64,000 nucleotides of DNA from Bacteroidota bacterium (GTDB taxonomy: Bacteria > Bacteroidota > Bacteroidia > Chitinophagales > Chitinophagaceae): NCBI GenBank assembly GCA_018267915.1, contig JAFDXN010000031.1:124001-188000 (forward strand), in the 5' to 3' direction. The translations under genes were made by a program, and so were the position numbers. A model generated the notes under the pieces. It worked only from the letters and a program-made list of their open reading frames with translations, had not been told where the DNA came from and searched no databases. Shown here in pieces: positions 25,681-34,341 of the stretch (its first letter is position 1; each line of letters begins with the position of its first letter).

Positions 25681-26880
25681 ATGCTATTACTGCTTGACAT
25701 AGACTGGAATTTTTTCCGGGAACCTTTTCTGGGTGAAACAGTTGCCGATTACTGCTGGTTTGGCGGCATCCTGCTCGCAACACTTTTACTGCGACGGCCC
25801 TTGTCGCTGGGTTTGTCGAATATAGGTCACAACCTATCGAGTCGTATTAGTAAAGAGAAGCATCACCAGACCTTTCTTGATATGCTGCGCAAACCTATCG
25901 AGCGGCTGTTTACATGGTTGCTTATTTTCATTGCGTTTCTTAAGCTGTCGAAGGCCCTGGATAGTATTGTCGTCCTTCACAGGGATAAGGGCATTGGCAA
26001 TACAGTAGATATACGCCTGGGGGATGTAATAGATCATGTGTTTGAACTCTTGCTGATCTTTTCCGCCACTGTCGTTGTGTCCAGATTCATCGATTTCGCT
26101 TTTTACATACAAAGGGGTCGCGCCAATACAACTGACAACAAAGAGCGCCAGCAACTATTGCCATTGGTAAAAGAGGTGGTGAAGCTGTTTATATGGACCA
26201 TCAGCTTCTTCTGGATACTCGGCTCGGTATTTCATGTAAACATACCGGCACTTATTACCGGCCTTGGCATCGGCGGCATCGCGATAGCGCTGGCGGCTAA
26301 GGAGAGCGTGGAAAACTTATTTGCCGCATTTACTATTCTCAGCGATAAGCCGTTCCAGGTGGGTGACACTATACGTACGGGCAACTTTGAAGGGGTTGTT
26401 GAGCGGATAGGGTTCCGCAGCACCAGACTGCGTGGCAGTGATGGCAATCAACTGATCGTGCCCAACCAGAAGATGGTGAGCGAGAACCTTGAGAATCTTA
26501 CCGACAGCAACTTCAAATCAATAAAACTCAACATTAACATCAAGTACGGTGTGCCGCACGAGAAGCTGGATAAAATGATAGAGGAGCTGAAAGCAATGGT
26601 GAGGAAAACGACACATGTGCAGGAACCGGTCGAGGTTATCCTGGAAGGATTCGGAGAGCAGACTTTCAGGATATCGGTATCTTATCATATTCCCTATCCA
26701 TGGGACGAAAGCACCAGTGATAAAATGATACAGCAGGAAATAAACATGCAGGCCTACGAGATCGCCTATCGCCATACGGAGGGTAACATTGGAAAGATCA
26801 GCAGCCGAACACATACTGCGAACCGCGAAGAAGATAAAGAGGAGCATGAAAATGAGGAAGACCTCGGCGGCCTTTTGTAA
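25681..26880 (+). CDS. Mechanosensitive channel of the MscS family
   Basis: 399 residues starting at the base after the dapD stop. About four membrane helices precede the pore helix and the signature GLGIGGIAIALAAKESVENL, then the beta domain (SDKPFQVGDTI, FEGVVERIGFRSTRLR, IVPNQKMVSENLENLT). It opens under membrane tension on osmotic downshift and releases solutes. The C-terminal tail is highly charged (EEDKEEHENEEDLGG). Full length for this subgroup. Confidence 0.93.
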   Translation: MLLLLDIDWNFFREPFLGETVADYCWFGGILLATLLLRRPLSLGLSNIGHNLSSRISKEKHHQTFLDMLRKPIERLFTWLLIFIAFLKLSKALDSIVVLHRDKGIGNTVDIRLGDVIDHVFELLLIFSATVVVSRFIDFAFYIQRGRANTTDNKERQQLLPLVKEVVKLFIWTISFFWILGSVFHVNIPALITGLGIGGIAIALAAKESVENLFAAFTILSDKPFQVGDTIRTGNFEGVVERIGFRSTRLRGSDGNQLIVPNQKMVSENLENLTDSNFKSIKLNINIKYGVPHEKLDKMIEELKAMVRKTTHVQEPVEVILEGFGEQTFRISVSYHIPYPWDESTSDKMIQQEINMQAYEIAYRHTEGNIGKISSRTHTANREEDKEEHENEEDLGGLL

Positions 26881-26882
26881 GC

Positions 26883-28397
26883 TTACCTGCTGACGTAAGG
26901 CAGTATTTCTTCGAGATATTTACGCTCGTTGCTGAGGCGCGGCACTTTATGCTGGCCGCCCAGTTTGCCCTTATCCTTCAGCCATTTCTTAAAGCCATCT
27001 TTAGGCATAACGTGGACAATAGGCATGCGCAGGGCCATGTCTTTATGACGTTTGGCATCATAATCAGAGTTTACCGCACGTAGCGCCTTATCCATTGCTG
27101 CGACAAATACATCCAGCGGACAAGGCAGATGCTCAAACTCTATGATCCACTCGTGGGCACCCGTGTCGGAGCCAGTCATGTATACAGGCGCTGCTGTATA
27201 GTCGTTCACCACTGCGCCTGTTTCTTTGCAGGCCACTGCAATGGCCTGGTCGGTATTGTCAACTATCACCTCCTCGCCGAAGGCATTGATAAAATGCTTC
27301 AGCCTGCCGCTCACTTTGATACGGAAGGGATCGAGCGAGGTAAATTGTATAGTATCGCCCACGAGATAACGCCAAAGGCCGCCATTTGTATTGATGACCA
27401 GTGCGTAATTCTTGTTCAACTCTACTTCTTTAAGGCTTAACGTTTGCGGGTGGTCCTTGCCGTATTCCTCCATAGGCATAAACTCGTAGTAGATGCCGTG
27501 GTTGAGCAGCAAGAGCATACCGTTGCTATCGGTATTGTCCTGTATCGCAAAAAATCCTTCCGATGCATTATAGGTTTCCCAGTAGTGCATCTGTGACGAG
27601 GGTATCATTTTTTCAAATTGCCGGCGGTAGGGTACGAAGCTTACGCCGCCATGAATATAGAGCTCGAGGTTGGGCCATATTTTTAACAGGTTATCTGTTC
27701 CCGCTATTTCGAACAGGCGCTTGATCAGCACGATCGTCCATGTAGGCACACCGGCAATGAAGGTCACATTCTCGTGCATGGTGGTGTGCGCCATCATCTC
27801 GATCTTTTGTTCCCACTCGTCCATTAGCGCAATACTAAGATCAGGTGTGCGCACCAACTGGCTATAAAGTGGCATATTTTGCAGCATTACTGCAGAAAGA
27901 TCACCATAGAATGAGTCAGCATTGAGCTGATTGATCTGGTGGCTGCCGCCTATGGTCAGGCATTTGCCCGAAGTAAAATTAGACTGGGGGAACTGGCGCA
28001 GGTATAAGGTCATTACATCCTTGCTGCCTTTAAAATGGTTTTCATCAAGCGACTCCTTGCTCACGGGTATGAACTTGCTCTTATCGCTGGTGGTACCGCT
28101 CGATTTTGCGAACCAGGTAATGGGAGAAGACCAAAGGATATTCTGCTCGCCCTCAAGAATACGTTGTATATATGGCTTGAGACTCTCATAATCGGCCATG
28201 GGCACCGCCTTTTTGAAATCCTCCACATTGTTCAGCTTTTCAAAACCGTATTTTTTGCCATATTCCGTGAACTGGGCAGAGCCGATCAATGCATTGAAAA
28301 CCTGCTGCTGGGTATCGATGGGGTTGAGCATGAAGTTATCGATCGCGCTCTGGCGCAACTTCATATAACCTTTTAATGCCGGACTAATGATACCCAT
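26883..28397 (-). CDS. GH3 auxin-responsive-promoter family protein (acyl-adenylating fold)
   Basis: 504 residues. The motifs WFAKSSGTTSDKSKFIPVS (ATP-binding loop), YWETYNASEGFFAIQDN and YLVGDTIQFTS are those of the GH3 superfamily, which in plants conjugates amino acids to jasmonate or auxin by acyl-adenylate chemistry. Bacterial members are common in Bacteroidota and their substrate is not known. It reads toward mscS (two bases between the stops) and lies downstream of lptB on the same strand, a frequent gene order in this phylum. Confidence 0.9.
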   Translation of the reverse strand: MGIISPALKGYMKLRQSAIDNFMLNPIDTQQQVFNALIGSAQFTEYGKKYGFEKLNNVEDFKKAVPMADYESLKPYIQRILEGEQNILWSSPITWFAKSSGTTSDKSKFIPVSKESLDENHFKGSKDVMTLYLRQFPQSNFTSGKCLTIGGSHQINQLNADSFYGDLSAVMLQNMPLYSQLVRTPDLSIALMDEWEQKIEMMAHTTMHENVTFIAGVPTWTIVLIKRLFEIAGTDNLLKIWPNLELYIHGGVSFVPYRRQFEKMIPSSQMHYWETYNASEGFFAIQDNTDSNGMLLLLNHGIYYEFMPMEEYGKDHPQTLSLKEVELNKNYALVINTNGGLWRYLVGDTIQFTSLDPFRIKVSGRLKHFINAFGEEVIVDNTDQAIAVACKETGAVVNDYTAAPVYMTGSDTGAHEWIIEFEHLPCPLDVFVAAMDKALRAVNSDYDAKRHKDMALRMPIVHVMPKDGFKKWLKDKGKLGGQHKVPRLSNERKYLEEILPYVSR

Positions 28398-28453
28398 CCT
28401 GACTAGATCAAATTAATGTTTTTATACTCTAAGGTCTCTTATCCTCACTAAAT

Positions 28454-29218
28454 CTACAAATTGCCTCCGGTTCGTCCGATGGAGCTGTAATCTTTTCTTT
28501 TCAGCTCGAAAGATGTACCAAGATACACTTTTCTTACTTGTTCGTCCTGTGCCAATTCTTCGGCCGTGCCCGATTTCAGGATCTTGCCTTCAAAAAGCAG
28601 GTAAGCCCTGTCAGTAATGGATAGTGTTTCCTGTACGTTATGGTCAGTGATGAGAATGCCAATGTTTTTATACTTGAGTTTTGCAACTATGATCTGTATG
28701 TCTTCCACGGCTATGGGGTCGATACCCGCAAAAGGCTCATCCAGGAGAATAAATTTGGGATCTACCGCCAGGGCGCGTGCTATTTCGGTACGCCGCCGTT
28801 CTCCGCCGCTCAATACATCCCCCGGGCTTTTACGAACATGCTTCAAACCAAATTCTTCAAGCAAACTCTCCAGCTTTTCGTTCTGTTGGTTTTTTGTGAG
28901 TTTCGTCATTTCCAGCACTGCCTTCACATTGTCCTCCACCGACAGCTTACGAAACACCGATGCTTCCTGCGGCAGATAGCCCACACCCATCTGGGCACGT
29001 TTGTACATCGGGTATTTTGTGATGTCAAGGTCATCAAGATACACGTTGCCTTCATCCGGCTTCACCAGGCCCACCACCATATAAAAAGAAGTGGTTTTGC
29101 CCGCCCCATTGGGGCCGAGCAGCCCCACGATCTCACCCTGGTTCACTTCAAACGACACATGATTCACCACAGTGCGGTTCCTGTATCGTTTTACTAATCC
29201 GTTTGTGTGTATCTTCAA
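28454..29218 (-). CDS. lptB: LPS export ABC transporter ATPase
   Basis: 254 residues from a TTG at 29218 ([12 protein letters not shown]). The frame reaches back to 29260, but a TATTTTTG promoter box at 29235-29242 lies inside that extension, so I choose the TTG. Walker [11 protein letters not shown]-loop LPQEASVF, signature LSGGERRR, Walker [13 protein letters not shown] and H-loop TDHNVQE are intact. LptB powers extraction of lipopolysaccharide from the inner membrane with LptFG; those genes are not in this window. The [16 protein letters not shown] stretch is specific to LptB. Confidence 0.93.
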   Translation of the reverse strand: MKIHTNGLVKRYRNRTVVNHVSFEVNQGEIVGLLGPNGAGKTTSFYMVVGLVKPDEGNVYLDDLDITKYPMYKRAQMGVGYLPQEASVFRKLSVEDNVKAVLEMTKLTKNQQNEKLESLLEEFGLKHVRKSPGDVLSGGERRRTEIARALAVDPKFILLDEPFAGIDPIAVEDIQIIVAKLKYKNIGILITDHNVQETLSITDRAYLLFEGKILKSGTAEELAQDEQVRKVYLGTSFELKRKDYSSIGRTGGNL

Positions 29219-29234
29219 AGCCGGTGTTTGCAGG

Positions 29235-29242
29235 CAAAAATA
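29235..29242 (-). promoter_or_regulatory. Core promoter -7 box TATTTTTG for lptB
   Basis: Full TAnnTTTG match followed by CC on the minus strand, 16 bases before the TTG start. A convincing TTG at -33 is not visible. Confidence 0.45.
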
Positions 29243-29286
29243 ACAATATGCCTCAAACAACAGGCATATCTTACCTTATAATGCAT

Positions 29287-29318
29287 TTGGGCATAGATTG
29301 AAGAATATCATACTTTTG
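29287..29318 (+). promoter_or_regulatory. Promoter TTG-N21-TACTTTTG for metF
   Basis: TTG 29287-29289 and TACTTTTG 29311-29318. The -7 box ends nine bases before the metF ATG, so the leader would be almost absent. Confidence 0.6.
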
Positions 29319-29327
29319 CGGACTTAT

Positions 29328-30281
29328 ATGAAAGTAACCGAACACATAGCACAGGCTAAAGAACCTATTATTTCGCTGGAGATATTGCCGCCTACCAAGG
29401 GCAAGAGTATCGAGTCGATCTATAGCCACCTGGATCCTCTTATGGAGTTTAAGCCTGCCTTCATTAACGTAACCTACCACCGCGCCGAGCAGGTGTATAA
29501 AAAACGTGCTGACGGCAATTTCGAACGCGTGGAAATACGCAAGCGTCCCGGTACTGTAGGTATCTGTGCTGCGCTGATGAATAAATACAAGGTTGAAGCC
29601 ATACCCCACCTGATCTGTGGCGGTTTCAGCAAGGAGGAGACTGAGAATGCGCTGATAGACCTGCATTTTCTTGGTGTGAAAAATGTACTGGCTTTACGCG
29701 GGGATGCTGCTGCCAATGAAAAATTCTTTACCCCGCACCCCAATGGCCACCGTTATGCGGAAGACCTGGTAAAGCAGGTGATCAGCCTCAACCAGGGCAA
29801 GTACCTGGAAGAGGACATCATGGACGGTGTTAAAACCGATTTCTGTATTGGTGTGGCGGGCTACCCCGAAAAGCATTTCGAGGCGCCTAACCTCGATACT
29901 GATATCTACTACCTGAAAAGAAAAATAGAGTTGGGTGCGGACTATGTGACCAGCCAGATGTTCTTTAATAACAAACACTTTTACAACTACCTGGACCGTT
30001 GCAAAGAGCACGGTGTCAATGTGCCGATCATGCCCGGGCTTAAGCCGCTGACCTCGAAAAGACAGCTTACTATGATACCTAGCATCTTCAATGTTGAAGT
30101 GCCTGTGGAGCTATGCAATGAAATGCTGAAAGCAAAAACAGAGGCGGACTGCGACCAGGTGGGCACTGAATGGCTGCTGGAACAATGCCGTGACCTGCTG
30201 AGAAATAAAGTGCCCGTACTGCACTTCTATACTTTGGGAAAACCGAAGGTGATCTATAATGTGCTGAAACAGCTGTTTTAA
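29328..30281 (+). CDS. metF: Methylenetetrahydrofolate reductase
   Basis: 317 residues from ATG 29328; a TTG at 29298 would start upstream of the promoter box and is rejected. The enzyme reduces 5,10-methylene-THF to 5-methyl-THF for methionine synthesis, with FAD. Typical motifs: SLEILPPTKGKS (catalytic Glu), FINVTYHR, PHLICGGFSKEET, VLALRGD, IGVAGYPEKH, DYVTSQMFFNN and PIMPGLKPL. Length fits the bacterial family. It is monocistronic and divergent from lptB. Confidence 0.95.
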   Translation: MKVTEHIAQAKEPIISLEILPPTKGKSIESIYSHLDPLMEFKPAFINVTYHRAEQVYKKRADGNFERVEIRKRPGTVGICAALMNKYKVEAIPHLICGGFSKEETENALIDLHFLGVKNVLALRGDAAANEKFFTPHPNGHRYAEDLVKQVISLNQGKYLEEDIMDGVKTDFCIGVAGYPEKHFEAPNLDTDIYYLKRKIELGADYVTSQMFFNNKHFYNYLDRCKEHGVNVPIMPGLKPLTSKRQLTMIPSIFNVEVPVELCNEMLKAKTEADCDQVGTEWLLEQCRDLLRNKVPVLHFYTLGKPKVIYNVLKQLF

Positions 30282-30299
30282 TTCCGGAGGTGGAAACGA

Positions 30300-30458
30300 T
30301 CAGGCTTCTTTGAGCTTGTTAGCTTTTTTGAGAGGAACGAATTTGTCGTTCAGGGGTGTTTGCCTCACTTCTTTATTCTTTTTGTCAATTGCGGCCAGTA
30401 CCCTGCCAATGCCCAGGTAAGATTTCAGTGTTACTTGTACTATAAGACGCGGTATCAT
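30300..30458 (-). CDS. Putative small basic protein, 52 residues
   Basis: A short frame with ATG at 30458 and TGA at 30300. It opens MIPRLIVQVTLKSYLGIGRV and continues into a Lys-rich tail ending KKANKLKEA. A purine-rich stretch AAAGAGAT precedes the ATG. Codon use resembles real genes (few rare codons, balanced third positions) and the region is otherwise empty. No family recognised. It could be a basic nucleic-acid-binding or ribosome-associated peptide; that is a guess. Confidence 0.45.
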   Translation of the reverse strand: MIPRLIVQVTLKSYLGIGRVLAAIDKKNKEVRQTPLNDKFVPLKKANKLKEA

Positions 30459-30486
30459 AGGGATCTCTTTGCTTATTGAGCCGGTT

Positions 30487-30552
30487 TTAAATGTTTACGG
30501 CTGCGATCAGGCACCCGAGTATTGCGATGAAGAGTAAAATTTTTGTTGTCAT
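30487..30552 (-). CDS. Putative 21-residue hydrophobic peptide
   Basis: ATG at 30552, TAA at 30487; MTTKILLFIAILGCLIAAVN. It looks like one membrane helix or a bare signal peptide and lies 28 bases upstream of the 52-codon frame on the same strand, so the two could be one small operon. Evidence is limited to the composition of the peptide and the lack of other genes here. Confidence 0.3.
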   Translation of the reverse strand: MTTKILLFIAILGCLIAAVNI

Positions 30553-30693
30553 TTCAATTGCGTTTTAACGGTGGCGTTTACTTTGTTTTCGTTTGATGAC
30601 ACAAAGATTGCACTACAACGGCTCGTGACGAAATTTTCGGCCTCCTTTAACGCTGCCTTTAAAACTGGTTAACAACCGGTTAGTAAAAAAGAA

Positions 30694-30713
30694 GGGCTTC
30701 CCAAAGGAAGCCC
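30694..30713 (-). terminator. Rho-independent terminator
   Basis: Stem GGGCTTCC/GGAAGCCC with a four-base loop; on the minus strand it is followed by CTTCTTTTTT. It ends the gene at 30741-31571. Confidence 0.8.
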
Positions 30714-30740
30714 GATCGTATTTTTAACCTTTAAAAAGTA

Positions 30741-31571
30741 TTAGTGAAATAGCCCAAAGAACCCACATCCGCAGCCGCCACTGTGTTCCTCGTTATCGCC
30801 ATGCCACTGTTCTCTTTCACCTTCCATACCTGTATAGCCGTTTCGTTCGTTGCGCTCTTCTTTCAGCTTGCGGAATGTCTTCTTATCAACATCTACATAC
30901 ACTTTTTTAGTGTCGCTGTAGTTAGTAGTATTCTTTTCTTCTATCAATGTGGTTTCCGTCGTGTAGGTGTACTTGAAGGGCTCACCTTTCACTTCAGGAT
31001 CGTTGGTGCCACATTCAGGGCAGTAAGCGCAGCCCGGGTGTTTGTATCGGGCATATACCTGTACGCGGGTGCAAGCCGGTGCTGCAGCCATGGGCGCTGC
31101 GCCTTCATCATGAGGATAAAATGCATTACCGCATTTTGAGAAAAAGTACAGGTCTTCACCGCCATGCGCCGTAACGTGCCAGCCCTGTATATACTCATCA
31201 CCATTAATGTTGAGCTTGCAATATTCGTAGTGGTGTTTACCATCGCCCATCATACCTATTGAGCCATAAGGTATTTGTGCGCGGCTGATATCGTCCTCGG
31301 TAAAGGCCGGGTCGTTAACGCCATTGTAGCCCATAGCTTCGAACAGCGAATTGATGTGCTTTTTATACTTCGGATTCCTGCCCATTTGTTTCAGGCGCAC
31401 GTAGGCTTCGTGTTTATCCTTTACATGCTGCAGGGGTTTGAATTCAGGATCAGTGCCAAGTACGGTGACGGTTTTGGGTTCCCCACCCGGTACATTGTAG
31501 ATCGCATGTCGCTGTGCAAAAGAACAGTAAGAGGCCAGAGTCAATGCAATGACTATGCTTAAGTTTTTCAT
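30741..31571 (-). CDS. Secreted protein of unknown function, paralogue A
   Basis: 276 residues; signal peptide cleaved near CSFAQ. The core shares with the neighbour at 31727 the order TVLGTDPEFKPLQ, MGYNGVNDPAFTEDDISR, YGSIGMMGDGKHHYEY, GWHVTAHGGEDL, SKCGNAFY, a Cys-rich stretch (GCAYCPECG) and KKVYVDVDKKTFRKL. It ends with HSGGCGCGFFGLFH, a Gly/Cys-rich tail that the paralogue lacks. Cys and His arrangement hints at disulfides or metal binding. I know no characterised member. Monocistronic, with its own terminator. Confidence 0.7.
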   Translation of the reverse strand: MKNLSIVIALTLASYCSFAQRHAIYNVPGGEPKTVTVLGTDPEFKPLQHVKDKHEAYVRLKQMGRNPKYKKHINSLFEAMGYNGVNDPAFTEDDISRAQIPYGSIGMMGDGKHHYEYCKLNINGDEYIQGWHVTAHGGEDLYFFSKCGNAFYPHDEGAAPMAAAPACTRVQVYARYKHPGCAYCPECGTNDPEVKGEPFKYTYTTETTLIEEKNTTNYSDTKKVYVDVDKKTFRKLKEERNERNGYTGMEGEREQWHGDNEEHSGGCGCGFFGLFH

Positions 31572-31680
31572 AATTACTGGTTTTTAAATGTCTCTTTTTA
31601 ATGCGTTTTTTTTAACACATTAATAAAAGCATGCCACGTTAAAAAGCAGGTAACGGAAATGGCACCTATCTAATTGAAAA

Positions 31681-31700
31681 AACGGGGCTTATGCCCCGTT
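31681..31700 (-). terminator. Rho-independent terminator
   Basis: Stem AACGGGGC/GCCCCGTT, loop TTAT, followed by TTTT on the minus strand. It ends the gene at 31727-32440. Confidence 0.8.
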
Positions 31701-31726
31701 TTCACGTTTTAATGCCTTAGTAAAAT

Positions 31727-32440
31727 TTAGCGGTCACCCAGTTTGCGGTAGGTACTCTTATCCACATCTATGTAAATAGTTTGTGTATCGCTGTTCCTGT
31801 CAGCCGGTTCTTCAGCCAGTACGCGTGTTTCAGTTTTGGTCTCTTCGGTAAAAGGATATCCTGACTTTTCCTGTTGCTCTTCAGTCGGGTTGCAGTTGCA
31901 TGCGGGGTGTGTGTAGCGGGCCACCACCTTAATGTTAGCAGGGTTGCTGCTAGGGCATCCTGAGGTCATGTAAAATGCGTTACCGCAACGCGACATGAAG
32001 TTCAGGTCGCAGCCATTGCGTGACCGAATGTGCCAGCTTTTGATCATTTGCTCGCCGGGCAGCACCAGGATGCTGTACTCGTAGTGGTGGGCGGCATCGC
32101 CCAGCATACCTATTGACCCAAAAGGTACGTCGCCCCGGGTTACATCGTCCTGCGTAAATTCAGGGTCCATAACACCCGTGTAGCCAAGTGCTACAAATAT
32201 CGAGTTAATAGCGTCCTTGTATTTGGGGCTTTCACCCATGGCCTTCAGATTGTGGAAGATCTCTTGTACAGAATTTCGGTTTTGCAGCGGTGGAAACTCT
32301 GGGCTTGTGCCCAGTACCTTCATTACTTTGGGAGTAACACCCTGTGGCACTTTGAAAACCGGGTGTTTGCTGGCGCAATTCTGTGCGAATGATGTGACTG
32401 TGACAAATGTCAGAGCGATAAACAGTGATAAATACTTCAT
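31727..32440 (-). CDS. Secreted protein of unknown function, paralogue B
   Basis: 237 residues with signal peptide (MKYLSLFIALTFVTVTSFAQ). It shares the whole core of paralogue A (KVLGTSPEFPPLQ, LGYTGVMDPEFTQDDVTRGD, FGSIGMLGDAAHHYEYS, SWHIRSRNGCDL, SRCGNAFY, YIDVDKSTYRKLG) but has fewer cysteines (HPACNCNP) and no Gly/Cys tail. A tandem duplication followed by divergence is the simplest history. Each copy keeps its own promoter region and terminator. Confidence 0.7.
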   Translation of the reverse strand: MKYLSLFIALTFVTVTSFAQNCASKHPVFKVPQGVTPKVMKVLGTSPEFPPLQNRNSVQEIFHNLKAMGESPKYKDAINSIFVALGYTGVMDPEFTQDDVTRGDVPFGSIGMLGDAAHHYEYSILVLPGEQMIKSWHIRSRNGCDLNFMSRCGNAFYMTSGCPSSNPANIKVVARYTHPACNCNPTEEQQEKSGYPFTEETKTETRVLAEEPADRNSDTQTIYIDVDKSTYRKLGDR

Positions 32441-32559
32441 GATCAGTGTTTGTGATAAATGAACAAATATGTTTAATAACGGTTAAATGAATACGGTAAT
32501 GGCGGGGGCGCTAATATATAGCGATTTCCTTTTAAATGCAAGATTTCCGGCATTTAAGT

Positions 32560-32567
32560 TATGTTTG
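32560..32567 (+). promoter_or_regulatory. Core promoter -7 box TATGTTTG
   Basis: Full TAnnTTTG match ending four bases before ATG 32572. Transcription would start at about the A of the start codon, giving a leaderless mRNA. It also excludes the upstream in-frame ATG at 32536. Confidence 0.5.
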
Positions 32568-32571
32568 TGCA

Positions 32572-33588
32572 ATGGAAATCAAATGGCTGAAACGGCTCGC
32601 ATTCTTAGTCATCGTCATAGTGTTTACATGCTGTAAAAATGGGAGGCAAGGCATTAGTGAGAACAATAACCTCATATTCAAAGACCCTGCTTTAAAGGAA
32701 ATTACCCAAAGGATAGATAAGGATCCGCAAAATGCCGGGCTCTACTACCAGAGGGGCTCCATGCTGCACCGGATGAAGCAGGATACCCTGGCATTGACGG
32801 ACTTTAAAAAGGCTATTTCATACGACTCCACGCAGGCTGCATACTATAGTGCTGTAGGCGATCTCCTCTTTGAGCATAAGGATATCAGCGGATCCCTGAA
32901 ATGGCTGCAGAAAGCCCTGGAACTGAATAAGGAGGACCCGGCAGCACACCTGAAGATCGCAAAGCTGCTGATCTACACAAGCGACTACCCTAAAGCCTTT
33001 AGCGAGATCAATACTGTCCTGAGAAGGGACATAAATAACCCCGAAGCGTATTTTCTTAAAGGCATGATCTATAAAAACATCAAGGATACCGGCAAGGCGA
33101 TCTCGAGCTTCCAGACCGCTATTAATAATGCGCCCCAATACAAAGATGCTTTTATACAACTGGGCATCCTGTATGCCGCAAAGAAAGATCCGATAGCACT
33201 GAAATATTATGACAATGCCTTTAAGCTCGACACGCTGGACGTATCGCCGCTTTACGACCGTGGCATGTATTACCAAAACCAGGGTCGCTATGAGGAGGCA
33301 AAGGCGGAATATAAGAACTGCATATTGCATGACCCACAGTACCCGGATGCCTATTTTAATATAGGGTGGATACTTATGCAGGAGGACTCTTTGGACAAGG
33401 CGCGTCGCCAATATGACCTGGTGACACAAATAGCGCCCGACAACGCAGATGCTTACTACAACCGCGGCCTGTGCAGCGAAATGATGGGCAAAAAAGACGA
33501 CGCAATAGCCGACTATAAACAGACCCTTGCATTTGACAAAAATTATCAGAAGGCAACTGAAGCATTAAAAAGGCTGGGCGCTAAATAA
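32572..33588 (+). CDS. TPR-repeat lipoprotein
   Basis: 338 residues from ATG 32572. The N-terminus (MEIKWLKRLAFLVIVIVFTC) has a lipobox-like VFTC, so it should be a lipoprotein anchored at Cys20. About seven tetratricopeptide repeats follow (PQNAGLYYQRGSMLHRMKQD, PQYKDAFIQLGILYA, PDNADAYYNRGLCSEMMGKK). TPR lipoproteins of Bacteroidota act as envelope scaffolds; the partner is unknown. An upstream ATG at 32536 is ruled out by the promoter box at 32560. Confidence 0.85.
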   Translation: MEIKWLKRLAFLVIVIVFTCCKNGRQGISENNNLIFKDPALKEITQRIDKDPQNAGLYYQRGSMLHRMKQDTLALTDFKKAISYDSTQAAYYSAVGDLLFEHKDISGSLKWLQKALELNKEDPAAHLKIAKLLIYTSDYPKAFSEINTVLRRDINNPEAYFLKGMIYKNIKDTGKAISSFQTAINNAPQYKDAFIQLGILYAAKKDPIALKYYDNAFKLDTLDVSPLYDRGMYYQNQGRYEEAKAEYKNCILHDPQYPDAYFNIGWILMQEDSLDKARRQYDLVTQIAPDNADAYYNRGLCSEMMGKKDDAIADYKQTLAFDKNYQKATEALKRLGAK

Positions 33589-33707
33589 GGCTTATTCACA
33601 CGCTACTAACAGCCAGGACTTTGCGATGGTATTTTATTGATATTATTTGCAGGATTCCAGTATATTGAAGCCCAAAGAAAGCGGTAGGCATTCCAAATAC
33701 AAGAGCA

Positions 33708-34328
33708 TTGAGACTTGCACAAATAATACGTTCCCTGTTTCTTATCGTCGTTGTGTTATTCACCCATGACGTAGTCATAGCAAGTCCGCAAAAGAAAAAG
33801 CACCAGCCCAAAAAGCAGGAGAAACGTACTGAACAAAAACATAAGGTAAAAATAGGGCCCGAGCCTCTTCCTGAGCCTGTAAAGACGGATAAAAAGCCGG
33901 CAGAAGAAAAGCTTGGTGGGGGTGCCTGCAATTGTGTCTTTATGAAGATACAGGCGCAGGACACGATCAGCAACGATGCTTATATCACCTATATCTTCAC
34001 TGTAAAAAACAGGTGCAAGGAACCGGTATGGATCAACTCCGGTAAGTTCGGCTTCGTGGTAAATAACTTCAACGGGTCCAGGGCCCGTGTGATCCGTGAT
34101 CTTCTTTTCGTGAAGCGCGCGATATATCCTCCTTTTGTGTCAATTAAGCCCGGTAGCGATTTTGAGTTTAAATTTGCGGACAATCCTTTTGATGAGTACC
34201 AGCTAAAACGCGGTAACCGGTATTGGTTCAGGTTTATTTACAACAATCCTAACCTGAGGCATCCCTCGGGCAAAAACCTGAACTATACCTGCCGGAAAGA
34301 ACTGCAAAGGCTGGTGTACATCAGGTAA
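33708..34328 (+). CDS. Secreted protein of unknown function
   Basis: 206 residues from a TTG start with a signal peptide (MRLAQIIRSLFLIVVVLF, cleavage near VIAS). A Lys/Pro-rich linker (about 27-75: PQKKKHQPKKQEK) is followed by a beta-rich domain with four cysteines (GGACNCVFMKI, KNRCKEPVWI, LNYTCRKEL). The linker could span peptidoglycan. It ends 13 bases before rpe and probably shares its transcript. Family not recognised. Confidence 0.65.
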   Translation: MRLAQIIRSLFLIVVVLFTHDVVIASPQKKKHQPKKQEKRTEQKHKVKIGPEPLPEPVKTDKKPAEEKLGGGACNCVFMKIQAQDTISNDAYITYIFTVKNRCKEPVWINSGKFGFVVNNFNGSRARVIRDLLFVKRAIYPPFVSIKPGSDFEFKFADNPFDEYQLKRGNRYWFRFIYNNPNLRHPSGKNLNYTCRKELQRLVYIR

Positions 34329-34341
34329 AATATAAAGCGAT

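Noticed and set aside
29219..29260. Longer N-terminus for lptB
   Set aside because: It would start upstream of a TATTTTTG promoter box, and the added residues are not found in the family.
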